Positions 37,667 through 46,216 of a DNA stretch of 64,000 nt are shown here, piece after piece. The stretch comes from Microbacteriaceae bacterium MWH-Ta3 (lineage in GTDB: Bacteria > Actinomycetota > Actinomycetes > Actinomycetales > Microbacteriaceae): positions 310,001 to 374,000 of the forward strand of contig QBKD01000001.1 in NCBI GenBank assembly GCA_003053925.1, given 5' to 3'. The stretch's first letter is position 1. Every line of letters starts with the position of its first letter. Position numbers and translations under genes: made by a program. The notes beneath the pieces were generated by a model. The model did no database searches. It had not been told where the DNA came from and was given only the letters and a program-made list of their open reading frames with translations.

Positions 37667-38410
37667 ATGACGGTCGAATTCGACATCAGCGCTTTTCTTG
37701 CATCACGCCGCAGCACCCGCGATTTTGCACCCACGCCGGTTCCCCCCGAAATCATCGAGGCACTCCTGACGGATGCCATGACGGCACCCAGTTGGTCGAA
37801 CACACGCCCCTACATGGTGGCCGTTGCCACGGGCGACACCCGCGATCGCATTGCCGCCGAGTTCACCCGCCGCTGGGACGAGGGCAGCGCCGCACTTCGC
37901 GGCCCGTGGTGGCGTAAGGCACTTTTTGCCCTGCGCGGCGGCCTGCCCCGCAGCGACTACCAAATTCTGCGCCGCTACCCCACCGACCTCCAGGCTCGCA
38001 GCCATAAAATTGGCCGCGACATGTATGCCCACCTCGGCATCGATCGCACCGACCGTGCCGGCCGCGACGCCCAGTGGCGCCGCAACTTCGATTTCTTCGG
38101 CGCCCCCGTCGAAATCTTTGTCTTCGTTCACGGTGGCCTCGAGCCGTTCTCGGCCTCCGACGCCGGGCTCTTCATGCAGAACCTCATGATCAGCGCCCAC
38201 GCCCGTGGCCTGGGCACCTGCGCACAAGGCGCCGCCGCCGTGTGGCCCGACGTCGTTCGCGCCGAATTCGACATCCCCGCCCACTACAAACTGCTGTGTG
38301 GAATAGCCCTCGGCCACCCCACCGATGCACCCATCAACAGCTTCGAGGCGGAGCGGATTTCCGTGGCGGAGATCAGCGTTACCGCTCGAACTTCACCACA
38401 GTCTGCCTGA
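37667..38410 (+). CDS. Nitroreductase family protein
   Basis: A 247-residue FMN-dependent oxidoreductase. FMN-binding motifs: SRRSTRDFAPTPVPPEIIEALLTDAMTAPSWSNTRPY at the N-terminus, DAGLFMQNLMISAHARGLGTCAQGA in the middle, and CGIALGHPTDAPINSF at the C-terminus. Typical substrates are nitroaromatics, quinones or other electrophiles; the true substrate is unknown. It follows gnd by 36 bases and may use NADPH made by it. The ATG lacks a strong ribosome binding site. It ends 4 bases from the convergent protease gene. Confidence 0.9.
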   Translation: MTVEFDISAFLASRRSTRDFAPTPVPPEIIEALLTDAMTAPSWSNTRPYMVAVATGDTRDRIAAEFTRRWDEGSAALRGPWWRKALFALRGGLPRSDYQILRRYPTDLQARSHKIGRDMYAHLGIDRTDRAGRDAQWRRNFDFFGAPVEIFVFVHGGLEPFSASDAGLFMQNLMISAHARGLGTCAQGAAAVWPDVVRAEFDIPAHYKLLCGIALGHPTDAPINSFEAERISVAEISVTARTSPQSA

Positions 38411-38435
38411 GTGTTCAATATTTGAACGGGCACTC
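38409..38435. terminator. Possible hairpin between convergent nitroreductase and protease genes
   Basis: GAGTGTTCAA pairs with TTGAAC and CACTC around a TAT loop with a three-base GGG bulge. It overlaps the stop codon of the protease gene and could slow polymerase from both sides. No T-tract, so the call is weak. Confidence 0.35.
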
Positions 38436-39248
38436 ACGCATTCCCGTAAGCACTACCTCACATGCAAGTCGCAAGCGCTTAATCGCTGCGATACCCTCGG
38501 CGCGATTCACCACGGCGTCAGAACCCGTGACCGTAGATTCAGCCATAACGGGTTTGTAGCTCACCAACCCCAACACGCGGCCTCGCGAGTCAAGCATTGG
38601 CCCACCCGAATTGCCTTCATTGACGGCGGCGTCGGTTTTGTATTCGCCCTGTTCGACAACAGAAACAACACCAAATGATACGTAGTTGACTTCGTCCCAC
38701 GGATTGCCGATGATAATCGACCAGTCACCGACCTGCGCTTCGGGTGCCGGTTCTAGGGCCGGGAGCTCGGCTTCGAGATATATCACGGCAAGATCAGCAA
38801 GTTCATCGATGTTCTGGCCGACAACGTCAGGATCGCGCGCGGACAATATTCCGAAATAAGACGCACCTTGGTTGACGAGTTCGATGCGATCGCCGATGTC
38901 GCATCCCTCGACAACATGCGCAGCAGTCCATACGGCCGTTTTGTAAGAGTCGGGAACATCCATCTCGATTGCGACACCCGAGCCCATCGCATCTCCGCAG
39001 AACACTTGGAACATTGACTGCTTTGCCTTTTCCACAACTTGGGTGACGTTGGGCTCTGCGTTGATGAGGTTGTACACCAACACGCCTGTTCCAGTCAGGC
39101 CTCCGACAATCAGGAGAACGACGATGCTGAATGCGAAGCGAGAAAGGCCGCGCTTCATCCAGCGCGTGGTGTCCATCGGCTGTGCCGCAGCTAAAACACC
39201 CCATGTTCCGCCGGTGTCTTTACGCGCATATATGTATTTGCGTCTCAT
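38415..39248 (-). CDS. Membrane-anchored trypsin-like serine protease (gene 4 of a four-gene envelope operon)
   Basis: A 277-residue protein with a cytoplasmic N-terminus of about 35 residues, one transmembrane helix (36-58) and an extracytoplasmic S1-type protease domain. The triad is visible: His111 in WTAAHVVEG, Asp152 in ELADLAVIYL, Ser214 in GNSGGPML. Cys84, 116, 263 and 273 could form two disulfides outside the cell. It has no PDZ domain, unlike HtrA/DegP proteins. ATG 39248 overlaps the stop of the upstream OmpA-lipoprotein gene (ATGA). It is the last gene of the operon and may be its effector. Substrate unknown. Confidence 0.87.
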   Translation of the reverse strand: MRRKYIYARKDTGGTWGVLAAAQPMDTTRWMKRGLSRFAFSIVVLLIVGGLTGTGVLVYNLINAEPNVTQVVEKAKQSMFQVFCGDAMGSGVAIEMDVPDSYKTAVWTAAHVVEGCDIGDRIELVNQGASYFGILSARDPDVVGQNIDELADLAVIYLEAELPALEPAPEAQVGDWSIIIGNPWDEVNYVSFGVVSVVEQGEYKTDAAVNEGNSGGPMLDSRGRVLGLVSYKPVMAESTVTGSDAVVNRAEGIAAIKRLRLACEVVLTGMRECPFKY

Positions 39249-40471
39249 TGTTCCGAAATTTCGACGATTCGATTACGTTTGCCCAATTGTTCGTCGAACG
39301 TTCCATCGGCCGCCCAATCGCTGAATGGCCCTTTGCCGCCACCAGTGACGGCAATTTTGTTGGTAATTCCAACGGCCATCATCAGCGCCTTGAAAGCTTT
39401 CGCACGGTTCAAGCTCAAGGCCATCTCTTTCGCGTTTCCCGCAACATAATCCGAACGGTTTACTCCAGATGCGGTGTATCCCGTTACATTCAGCGGGCTC
39501 GTGCAATCCGCGCCCTCGAGGTTGTCTTTTAGCTTTTCCGCCGCAGTACGCGCGAGCTTCTCATTCACGAATACCGCCGAATCCGGCTTGAATTGGTAAC
39601 CATCTGCCTCACCGATGGTGAAAAGGCAGGCGTTGTCCAACGTTGGAACCGGACTTACATCAATTGAATTCGGCGCGGGGGCTTCAGCGGGGAAATCGCC
39701 AATGGTGTCCCCGATTTGACCGCCCGAGCGCGTTACGAGCTCCTGCCACAGCGCTTCCAAGACGTCGTGACTTTGTTGGTTCAAGGAGGGCTGCACCGTT
39801 CCATCGACTAACCCCAACCCGACGAAACTTACCGTAATTCCATTGAGGTCCGGTAGCGCTCCAGCTTCGTACAGATCATTAACATACTCGCTAACCTGCT
39901 TCATGCTGTTTGGGAAACCGAGCGATTCAAGCGGCAATTGACCGCCAATTTGCAGACCATTACCGATGATGACAACGTCGCGTTTGACGGAATCCGTATC
40001 AAGCGCGTCTGCTGCCACGCGCAGGCTAGCCAAAATGTCCGAGCCCGGTTGGACTGTAAAGTCAGCCGATTGGCCCTCTGACACGCATCTGTACAAGCGA
40101 CGAATATTTGAGTAGGCATTTGCAAGTTGGTCCTCGCGATCATTTTCCGTGAGAGCACCTTCAAAATTTGTGTAATTTCTGCTGAACTGTCGTGGTCGTC
40201 CATCAGCAAGTACCGTTGTGATTTCTGTGCTGTCGCTGGAGATCAATTCAGTGAGCATCGGCTCCGCCGCCACAATCGCGTCTTCGAAATGCACAAAAGA
40301 ACTCGACGGCGCAGTAATAATTGCAACCTCGGCCCCGATTTGCGCATCGGGACTCATCACCCGTACTTCACAATCCAAAGGTAAATCGGGAACGCAACCA
40401 ACAAGCCCCATGGTGGGAACGGCGACGACCAAAGCAACAGTAATTAGCTTTCTAGCCCTGAACTTCTTCAC
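39245..40471 (-). CDS. Lipoprotein with VWA-like region and OmpA peptidoglycan-binding domain (gene 3 of the operon)
   Basis: A 408-residue lipoprotein. Signal peptide residues 1-25 end in a lipobox LVGC with Cys26 as the lipidation site. Residues about 45-250 look like a von Willebrand A-type fold (EVAIITAPSSSFV, DILASLRVAADAL, RDVVIIGNG), but a clear metal site is not evident. Residues about 290-408 are an OmpA-C domain (NVTGYTASGVNRSDY, ALSLNRAKAFKALMMAVGI, GKRNRIVEI), which binds peptidoglycan. The start overlaps the preceding membrane-protein gene by 20 bases. It may tether the complex to the wall. Confidence 0.83.
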   Translation of the reverse strand: MKKFRARKLITVALVVAVPTMGLVGCVPDLPLDCEVRVMSPDAQIGAEVAIITAPSSSFVHFEDAIVAAEPMLTELISSDSTEITTVLADGRPRQFSRNYTNFEGALTENDREDQLANAYSNIRRLYRCVSEGQSADFTVQPGSDILASLRVAADALDTDSVKRDVVIIGNGLQIGGQLPLESLGFPNSMKQVSEYVNDLYEAGALPDLNGITVSFVGLGLVDGTVQPSLNQQSHDVLEALWQELVTRSGGQIGDTIGDFPAEAPAPNSIDVSPVPTLDNACLFTIGEADGYQFKPDSAVFVNEKLARTAAEKLKDNLEGADCTSPLNVTGYTASGVNRSDYVAGNAKEMALSLNRAKAFKALMMAVGITNKIAVTGGGKGPFSDWAADGTFDEQLGKRNRIVEISEQ

Positions 40472-41639
40472 GCTTGTTTACCTCTCTATTGGCTTCGAGA
40501 TACGCCGCAGTGAATTTGGCATCTGCCATGCTGTTGACGAGGCTCCGACGATAAACACTCTTGGCGGCGTAACGCAGGGAGTCCTCCGTGGCTTGCACAG
40601 CTTCATCGAAACTCAAATGCGCTTGTGCAGCTGCCTTTGTCAAACCCTCGATGTAGTCGGCCGAATCGGACTGGCGTTTCATCGCGCGCTTGAGGCGCCG
40701 ATCGAGTGTCTGGCGGCGTACATACAACCGAAGTAGTTCATGTTGGTGAGGGTTCGAGCGAGCGGCTTCAAACAAAATCCAGCCGCCCAGCCCTAGCAGC
40801 ATCAGCAGATTCGCAAGCGCGAGCACGGGGACCATCGCCGTAATTTCATCACCTCGACCGTTGGAGACGGCCGCGGAGTATATGAAATTTACGCGCATTT
40901 GGGTCATTACAATCAAGAACGCAAGCCACAGTAATGCGAGCAGGGTCAGCTCAAATCGATTTCGGAGTCGCTTAGGGTGGTCACGCATGTCCCAATTCAG
41001 ACGCTGGCCAATGAGGTGCGGGAACACCAATTGCACCGCGAGTGCCGGCATCGTAAACAGCGCCGCTTCGAGGCTTGTGAAACCAGGGATATCGTCGAGT
41101 GACACATAAATAATTCCTAGGTCCACAATGCCAATAAGTAGGAACGTGAGTGTCGGCGCAAATACCTTTATCAATCCGGAAAGGCGCGATACAAATAGTG
41201 GCCTAGAACCAGCCCAGTTCAGTTCATGTTGCCCCAACATTTCGCCAGCCAGAATCTTTTGCTGCTCCTCGATCTGCCCAAGGACACCGTTCAAGTCATC
41301 GGTTGCGAGCTGTACTTGAGCCGACGCCTTGGCCAACCGGGATTGAGCATCAAGGTTGGATCCTGAACGCTGGAGGAATACTCGTCGCCACCGGTCGCGA
41401 AGTCGAAGGGTAACAAGTTTTAGATGTTCATCGACAGCACGCTCAAACGGCATTTCAACCTGCGCATTGTCCGTGAAGAGGTATTCGTCGTATGCACCAG
41501 ACGCACGGTCTGACTCACCGGCTTTGGCTGCCGCGGCGAGGTATGCGTTGTCGTTGACATCGTCCGAGAGCTGAGGAAGCCCGCTAAACGCTGGCTCTTT
41601 GGAGAATTTGGAAAGTAGTGATCGCCCCCAACCCGCCAT
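40452..41639 (-). CDS. Four-helix membrane protein with cytoplasmic coiled-coil arms (gene 2 of the operon)
   Basis: A 395-residue protein. Residues 1-155 are soluble with heptad-like repeats (RLAKASAQVQLATDDLNGVLGQ); four hydrophobic helices follow (about 158-180, 187-210, 229-248, 266-289), then a charged helical C-terminus (RRQTLDRRLKRAMKRQ). Both ends probably face the cytoplasm. I do not recognise the family; there is no MotA/ExbB signature that I can see. It starts at ATG 41639, sharing one base with the preceding stop (TAATG), and overlaps the lipoprotein gene by 20 bases, so translation is coupled on both sides. Confidence 0.8.
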   Translation of the reverse strand: MAGWGRSLLSKFSKEPAFSGLPQLSDDVNDNAYLAAAAKAGESDRASGAYDEYLFTDNAQVEMPFERAVDEHLKLVTLRLRDRWRRVFLQRSGSNLDAQSRLAKASAQVQLATDDLNGVLGQIEEQQKILAGEMLGQHELNWAGSRPLFVSRLSGLIKVFAPTLTFLLIGIVDLGIIYVSLDDIPGFTSLEAALFTMPALAVQLVFPHLIGQRLNWDMRDHPKRLRNRFELTLLALLWLAFLIVMTQMRVNFIYSAAVSNGRGDEITAMVPVLALANLLMLLGLGGWILFEAARSNPHQHELLRLYVRRQTLDRRLKRAMKRQSDSADYIEGLTKAAAQAHLSFDEAVQATEDSLRYAAKSVYRRSLVNSMADAKFTAAYLEANREVNKREEVQG

Positions 41640-42256
41640 TATGACTTCGACCGTCCGCTATTTTCATTGGATTGAGCTAGTTCATCGAAGACTTCAACGC
41701 GAGCCATGGGAATGGATTCAAAAAGCGGCACGTTTGCTTGCGAGGACGGTGCCGAATTCTTTGAACGGCGAATTTTCGCGCGCAGGTAGACACCGGCCAG
41801 AAGCTGATAGTGGCTCTCCCAGCTATTCAGCGCTTCTTCAGCGGCCAGTGTTAATGACTTACCCGTCGAGTTATTGACGTTGCGCTGCGCCTTGAGGTTC
41901 GTAAGCTGCGCCACCAAGGACTCGACTTCACTCTCGTTGGAACGACGCAGTCGCTCTGATGTGACGGGTTTTGCCTTGAGTTCCGCAATTTTCTGACTGA
42001 GAAGGCTGGATTCCATTTCAAGTCGGGCATTGCCCGAAATCAACGGCTCTGTCGCCTTGATGAACCACTGATTCACTTCGTGCTGGCCCGACTGGCATTT
42101 ACTTTGCGCCTGGATCAGCGCATGCGTTCGTGTGTAATCCTGCGCATCCATGTACTTCTTGGCGTCTTGGCGACCTTGGCGACGTAACTTCCCACCAAGC
42201 CAATAGCCGGGTCGCCGAGGCGCGATAGGCGCGTCGCTAAATTTACTGCGAGCCAT
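41639..42256 (-). CDS. Basic coiled-coil protein of unknown function (gene 1 of the operon)
   Basis: A 205-residue soluble protein without a signal peptide or transmembrane helix. The N-terminus is strongly basic (APRRPGYWLGGKLRRQGRQDAKKY), the middle (about 75-125) is predicted to be helical and coiled-coil-like (LLSQKIAELKAK, ESEVESLVAQLTNLKAQR), and the C-terminus is polar. No known domain recognised. It is the first gene of the operon; its promoter is at 42348-42376. The AG-rich stretch before ATG 42256 offers only a weak ribosome binding site. It may be a cytoplasmic partner of the next protein through coiled-coil contacts. Confidence 0.75.
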   Translation of the reverse strand: MARSKFSDAPIAPRRPGYWLGGKLRRQGRQDAKKYMDAQDYTRTHALIQAQSKCQSGQHEVNQWFIKATEPLISGNARLEMESSLLSQKIAELKAKPVTSERLRRSNESEVESLVAQLTNLKAQRNVNNSTGKSLTLAAEEALNSWESHYQLLAGVYLRAKIRRSKNSAPSSQANVPLFESIPMARVEVFDELAQSNENSGRSKS

Positions 42257-42347
42257 GAAATCTCAATTCGTCAGAAATGGGCGGACTGTCGTTTGCAGGA
42301 CAGGCGCCAGGGGCCAGAAACGTGACCCAGTGAATTGAGTCAACGTC

Positions 42348-42376
42348 AGTCTAACGTTGCGTTTTCGCAACCGCAA
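42348..42376 (-). promoter_or_regulatory. Promoter of the four-gene envelope operon with operator-like repeat
   Basis: On the minus strand a -35 TTGCGG (42371-42376) and a -10 TAGACT (42348-42353) are separated by 17 bases. This is the best sigma-70-type promoter in the window. The spacer contains the inverted repeat GTTGCG-TTTT-CGCAAC (42356-42371), a natural repressor site. Transcription would start near 42341, leaving a leader of about 85 bases. Confidence 0.65.
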
Positions 42377-42420
42377 TACCGCCGCCCAGACATGTGTATC
42401 GTTCGCCAATTCCCAAGCAA

Positions 42421-42453
42421 AAACCCCGCCAATCCTCCTGGCTTGACGGGGCT
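42421..42453 (-). terminator. Intrinsic terminator of prs
   Basis: On the minus strand, CCCCGTCAA pairs with TTGGCGGGG (one mismatch), followed by a run of T. It lies 15 bases after the prs stop and ahead of the four-gene operon promoter. Confidence 0.8.
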
Positions 42454-42467
42454 GTGAACTAGATGGG

Positions 42468-43445
42468 CTACGCCGCCCCGTCGAACATCGAGGTGACGGA
42501 TCCGTCGCCGAAGACCTCGCGGATTGCGCCGGCGATCGTGGGGGCAATCGAGAGCACCTCGAGTCGGTCCCAGCGCTTCTCGGCGGGGATGGGCAGTGTG
42601 TCAGTCACGACAACCTTGTCGATGAATTCAGATTGCAGGATTTCGGTGGCAGGATCGCTGAATACGGCGTGGGTGGCAGCCACAACTACGCCCTTTGCGC
42701 CGGCCTTCTTGAGCGCCTCGGCGGCCTTGACGATGGTGCGGCCGGTGTCAATGAGGTCGTCCACCAGCAGGCACACGCGGCCATCGACTTGGCCCACGAT
42801 TTCGTGCACGGAAACCTGGTTGGGCACCAGCGGGTCGCGGCGCTTGTGAATGATGGCCAGGGGCGCACCCAGCTTGTCGCTCCAGATGTCGGCTACGCGC
42901 ACGCGGCCCATGTCGGGGCTGACAACGGTCAGAGTTTCGGGGTCCAGCTGCGCGCGGAAGTGCTCCAACAGAAGCGGCATAGCAAACAGGTGGTCGAACG
43001 GGCCATCGAAGAAGCCCTGAATCTGCGAGGCGTGGATGTCGATTGACATGATGCGGTCGGCGCCCGCGGCCTTGAAGAGGTCGGCCACCAGACGGGCGGT
43101 GATGGGCTCGCGGCCGCGGCCCTTCTTGTCCTGGCGCGCGTAGGGGAAGAACGGGGCAACCACAGTGATGCGCTTGGCACTGGCGCGCTTGAGGGCGTCG
43201 ACCATAATCAGCTGTTCCATCAGCCATTCGTTGATGGGTGTGGTGTGGGACTGCAGAACAAAGGCGTCCGTGCCACGGACGCTTTCATCGAAACGTGCGT
43301 AGATCTCGCCATTGGCGAAGGTGCGGGCATCGGTGGGAACCAGGTCAATACCCAGTTGAGCGGCGACAGCAAGCGCCAGTTCGGGGTGGGCGCGGCCCGA
43401 AATCAGGACCAGACGCTTCTTGTTGCTTGTCTCGATATTCGTCAC
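42468..43445 (-). CDS. prs: Ribose-phosphate pyrophosphokinase
   Basis: Makes PRPP from ribose 5-phosphate and ATP for nucleotide, histidine and tryptophan synthesis. The 325-residue protein has the family elements RFDESVRGTDAFVLQS, YARQDKKGRGREPITARL, SIDIHASQIQGFF and the PRPP loop LLVDDLIDTGRTI. The GTG start (MTNIETSNKK) comes 3 bases after the glmU stop, so glmU-prs is an operon, as in mycobacteria. Confidence 0.96.
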   Translation of the reverse strand: MTNIETSNKKRLVLISGRAHPELALAVAAQLGIDLVPTDARTFANGEIYARFDESVRGTDAFVLQSHTTPINEWLMEQLIMVDALKRASAKRITVVAPFFPYARQDKKGRGREPITARLVADLFKAAGADRIMSIDIHASQIQGFFDGPFDHLFAMPLLLEHFRAQLDPETLTVVSPDMGRVRVADIWSDKLGAPLAIIHKRRDPLVPNQVSVHEIVGQVDGRVCLLVDDLIDTGRTIVKAAEALKKAGAKGVVVAATHAVFSDPATEILQSEFIDKVVVTDTLPIPAEKRWDRLEVLSIAPTIAGAIREVFGDGSVTSMFDGAA

Positions 43446-43448
43446 TGA

Positions 43449-44885
43449 CTACTCCCCGTTGTCGAGGTCGTTCGCCCGCTCCGCGGCCTGCGCTGCGGCA
43501 GTCCCAGGACGGTTGTTTTCGACCCATCCCGCAATATTCTTCTGAGGCGCCAACGACAGTGACAAATTGCCCGCCGGGACATCTTTTCGAACTGTTGTTC
43601 CGGCTGCGGTGTACGCTCCATCGCCAATTCTAACGGGCGCGACGAACACATTGTGAGACCCGGTTCGCACGTGCGACCCCACCTCGGTGCGGTGCTTCTT
43701 CACGCCGTCGTAATTGGCGGTGATGGTGCCCGCGCCGATGTTCGACTGAACTCCCACGGTGGTGTCGCCCACATAGGACAGGTGCGGAATCTTGCTGCCT
43801 TCGCCGATCTGCGAATTCTTGGTTTCGACGAACGCCCCAATCTTGCCGCTGCGGCCCAAAACGGTGCCGGGACGCAGGAATGAGAACGGACCGACCGTGG
43901 CCTCGGCCTCGATCACCGCAAGCGTGGCGTCGGTGCGCGTGACGGTGGCGCCCGCACCCACCTCGGTGTCGCGCAGGGTGGTGTCGGGGCCAACGACGGC
44001 GCCCGAGGCAATCGCGGTGGCGCCGTGCAGGAAGGTTCCGGGCAAAATGTGGGCATCGGCCTCGATGGTGACGGCGCGGTCGATCCAGGTGGTGGCCGGG
44101 TCGTCGATGGTCACGCCATTTAACTGGTGCCCGCGCACGATCATGGCGTTCAACCGAGCAGCAACCTCGGACAGCTGCACCTTGTCGTTGACACCCGCCA
44201 CAATCCACGGCTCTGCGGCGGTCACGGCAAGAACTGCACTGCCCGCTGCTGTCATGAATTCGATGACGTCGGTCAGATACTTTTCACCCTGCGCGTTGTG
44301 GGTTCCCACCGCGGCAAGCGCCGTACTGAGGTGCGCGGCATCGAATACATAGGTGCCCGAGTTGGTTTCCGTAATGGCCAGTTCGTGGTCCGAGGCGTCG
44401 TTGTGTTCAACGATGCGCACCACGGAACCCGATTCGTCGCGCACAACGCGGCCGTATCCCGAGGGATCGGTGATGTCGGCGCTGACGATAGTGGCGGCAC
44501 CCGATGCGGCACGGTGGCGGTCAATGACATCGGCAATCGTTTGGGCATCCAACAGGGGAACATCGCCGCTGACGACCACAACATCGCCGTCGAAATCACC
44601 GAGGGCCTCGAGAGCGACCTCGACCGCACGGCCCGTGCCCGAGACCTCGTCTTGGTCCACAATTTCTACGCCCTCGGTCAGTTCCTCGACTGCAGCAACG
44701 ACGGTGTCGCGCTCGTGGCGAACCACCACCAGGGTGCGAGCGGGGTGCAGCGCGGCGGCGGCGGACAACACGTGCCCAATCATGGGAACACCGGCGATGG
44801 GGTGCAAAACCTTCGGCAGGGCCGACTTCATCCGAGTGCCCGAGCCAGCGGCAAGAACAACGATGGCAAGGCGCGAATCGGTCAT
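43449..44885 (-). CDS. glmU: Bifunctional GlmU (N-acetylglucosamine-1-phosphate uridyltransferase / glucosamine-1-phosphate acetyltransferase)
   Basis: Makes UDP-N-acetylglucosamine for peptidoglycan. The 478-residue protein has an N-terminal nucleotidyltransferase (VVLAAGSGTRMKSALPKVLHPIAG, GDVPLLDAQT) and a C-terminal left-handed beta-helix acetyltransferase (RPGTVLGRSGKIGAFVETKNS, GAGTITANYDGVKKHRTEVG). ATG 44885 has CAGAAT 6 bases upstream; the frame extends upstream 72 codons but into the region of the tRNA promoter and has no family similarity. The tRNA-Gln gene is divergent to it, an arrangement common in Actinobacteria. Confidence 0.95.
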   Translation of the reverse strand: MTDSRLAIVVLAAGSGTRMKSALPKVLHPIAGVPMIGHVLSAAAALHPARTLVVVRHERDTVVAAVEELTEGVEIVDQDEVSGTGRAVEVALEALGDFDGDVVVVSGDVPLLDAQTIADVIDRHRAASGAATIVSADITDPSGYGRVVRDESGSVVRIVEHNDASDHELAITETNSGTYVFDAAHLSTALAAVGTHNAQGEKYLTDVIEFMTAAGSAVLAVTAAEPWIVAGVNDKVQLSEVAARLNAMIVRGHQLNGVTIDDPATTWIDRAVTIEADAHILPGTFLHGATAIASGAVVGPDTTLRDTEVGAGATVTRTDATLAVIEAEATVGPFSFLRPGTVLGRSGKIGAFVETKNSQIGEGSKIPHLSYVGDTTVGVQSNIGAGTITANYDGVKKHRTEVGSHVRTGSHNVFVAPVRIGDGAYTAAGTTVRKDVPAGNLSLSLAPQKNIAGWVENNRPGTAAAQAAERANDLDNGE

Positions 44886-44891
44886 GCCTAC

Positions 44892-44897
44892 ATTCTG
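44892..44897 (-). promoter_or_regulatory. -10 box CAGAAT, leaderless promoter of glmU-prs
   Basis: Minus-strand CAGAAT is followed by GTAGGC and ATG 44885, the standard 6-base spacing. Confidence 0.5.
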
Positions 44898-45008
44898 GCA
44901 CTTCCGCCGGCAACGAACTGGAAAACGTGCCGAATTCGACGGGTCGGTACCCGTCTTTTCCTCGTGCGCCAAACATCGGGCAGAATAGACGGGTGCGCAT
45001 GCGCACGG

Positions 45009-45080
45009 TCCGCCTTGGTGTAACGGCAGCACGACAGCCTTTGGAGCTGTTAGGTCCAGGTTCGAATCCTGGGGGCGGAG
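45009..45080 (+). tRNA. tRNA-Gln (anticodon TTG)
   Basis: A 72-base cloverleaf: acceptor TCCGCCT/GGGCGGA, D arm, anticodon stem ACAGC/GCTGT with loop CTTTGGA (anticodon TTG), variable TAGGT, T arm CCAGG-TTCGAAT-CCTGG, discriminator G. No CCA encoded. A CAGAAT box at 44981-44986 may be its -10. Confidence 0.95.
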
Positions 45081-45117
45081 CAAATTTAGCCACATCGTCA
45101 CACCCCATTGGGATTGT

Positions 45118-45139
45118 GTTTACCCGTCGTTCACCCACG
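45118..45139. promoter_or_regulatory. Tandem PHO box upstream of pstSCAB
   Basis: Two adjacent 11-base direct repeats, GTTTACCCGTC and GTTCACCCACG, match the GTTCACC-type PhoP box described for Streptomyces. They lie 79-100 bases before the pstS start, right for activation by PhoP in phosphate starvation. The remaining leader (45140-45217) has GGAAGGA ahead of the GTG. Confidence 0.65.
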
Positions 45140-45217
45140 GCGCCTTTCATGAAGAGGTCGGCATCCGCCGGCACCGAAAATCCGCGGCACGATGCCGCAC
45201 ATGGAAGGAATCACCTC

Positions 45218-46168
45218 GTGAAGACCCTCAAGTTTGCAGGTCTTGCAAGCACCCTTGCAATTTCTGCTCTTGTTCTCTCCGCCTGTGGCGGCCAGACCGT
45301 CGACCCCAACTCGGACGCACTCGCTGGCGCCGTTGTTGCCGATGGTTCGTCGACCGTAGCCCCTCTGACCGAGGCTGCAGCCGACCTGTTCCGCGATGTC
45401 GAGGCTGGCGTCAACGTCACCGTCGCAACCAGCGGCACCGGTGGTGGATTCGAGAAGTTCTGTGCAGGCGAAACCGACCTCTCGAACGCATCGCGTGGCA
45501 TCAAGGATGAAGAAGCCGCAATCTGTGCAGAAAACGGCATCGAATTCACCGAGATCATCGTCGCCAACGACGGCCTTGCTGTTGTGGTTCCCGCAGGCAA
45601 CGACTTCGTTCAGTGCCTGACTGTCGAGCAGCTGAACACCATCTGGGGCCCCGAAGCTGAAGGCACCATCACCAGCTGGAACCAGGTTGACCCCTCGTTC
45701 CCCGATGTTGAGCTGGCTCTCTTCGGACCCGGAACCGACTCGGGTACCTTTGACTACTTCACCAAGGAAATCAACGGCGAAGAAGGCGCAATCCGCACCG
45801 ACTACAGCCCCTCGGAAGACGACAACGTTCTGGTTCAGGGCATCGCCGGCGCCGAAGGCGGACTGGGCTTCTTTGGCCTGTCGTACGTCACCGAAAACGC
45901 TGACCTGATCCGCGCTGTTGCAGTTGATGGCGGCAACGGCTGCGTCGACGCATCGGAAGCCACCGTTCAGGACGGTTCGTACACTCCCCTGGGCCGCCCC
46001 CTCTACGTCTACGTGAACAACGCGTCGTACGCCGAGAAGCCCCAGGTGAAGTCGTTCGTTGACTTCTACATCGAGAACCAGGCCGAGGTCGCTGCACTGG
46101 CTCTGTACATCGGTCTGACCGACGAGCAGGTTGCCGTCGCAAAGGACGAGCTCGCCACTCTCGGCTAG
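45218..46168 (+). CDS. pstS: Phosphate ABC transporter substrate-binding lipoprotein
   Basis: High-affinity phosphate capture outside the membrane. The 316-residue precursor has a signal peptide with lipobox LSACG (Cys near residue 23), then the phosphate-binding loop DGSSTVAPLTEA, the segment TSGTGGGFEKFCAGETDLSNASR, and GPGTDSGTFDYF. GTG 45218 (MKTLKFAGLAST) has GGAAGGA upstream. It heads the pstSCAB operon, with a tandem PHO box in its promoter. No phoU gene follows. Confidence 0.96.
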   Translation: MKTLKFAGLASTLAISALVLSACGGQTVDPNSDALAGAVVADGSSTVAPLTEAAADLFRDVEAGVNVTVATSGTGGGFEKFCAGETDLSNASRGIKDEEAAICAENGIEFTEIIVANDGLAVVVPAGNDFVQCLTVEQLNTIWGPEAEGTITSWNQVDPSFPDVELALFGPGTDSGTFDYFTKEINGEEGAIRTDYSPSEDDNVLVQGIAGAEGGLGFFGLSYVTENADLIRAVAVDGGNGCVDASEATVQDGSYTPLGRPLYVYVNNASYAEKPQVKSFVDFYIENQAEVAALALYIGLTDEQVAVAKDELATLG

Positions 46169-46216
46169 TTCACCCCCCTGTTCATCACACAACACGCAAA
46201 GGAGAGAGTGCCCACA

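Noticed and set aside
38415-42256. Four-gene operon as a Zorya defence system
   Set aside because: The OmpA protein is a lipoprotein rather than MotB-like, the membrane protein shows no MotA/ExbB motif, and there is no helicase or nuclease gene.
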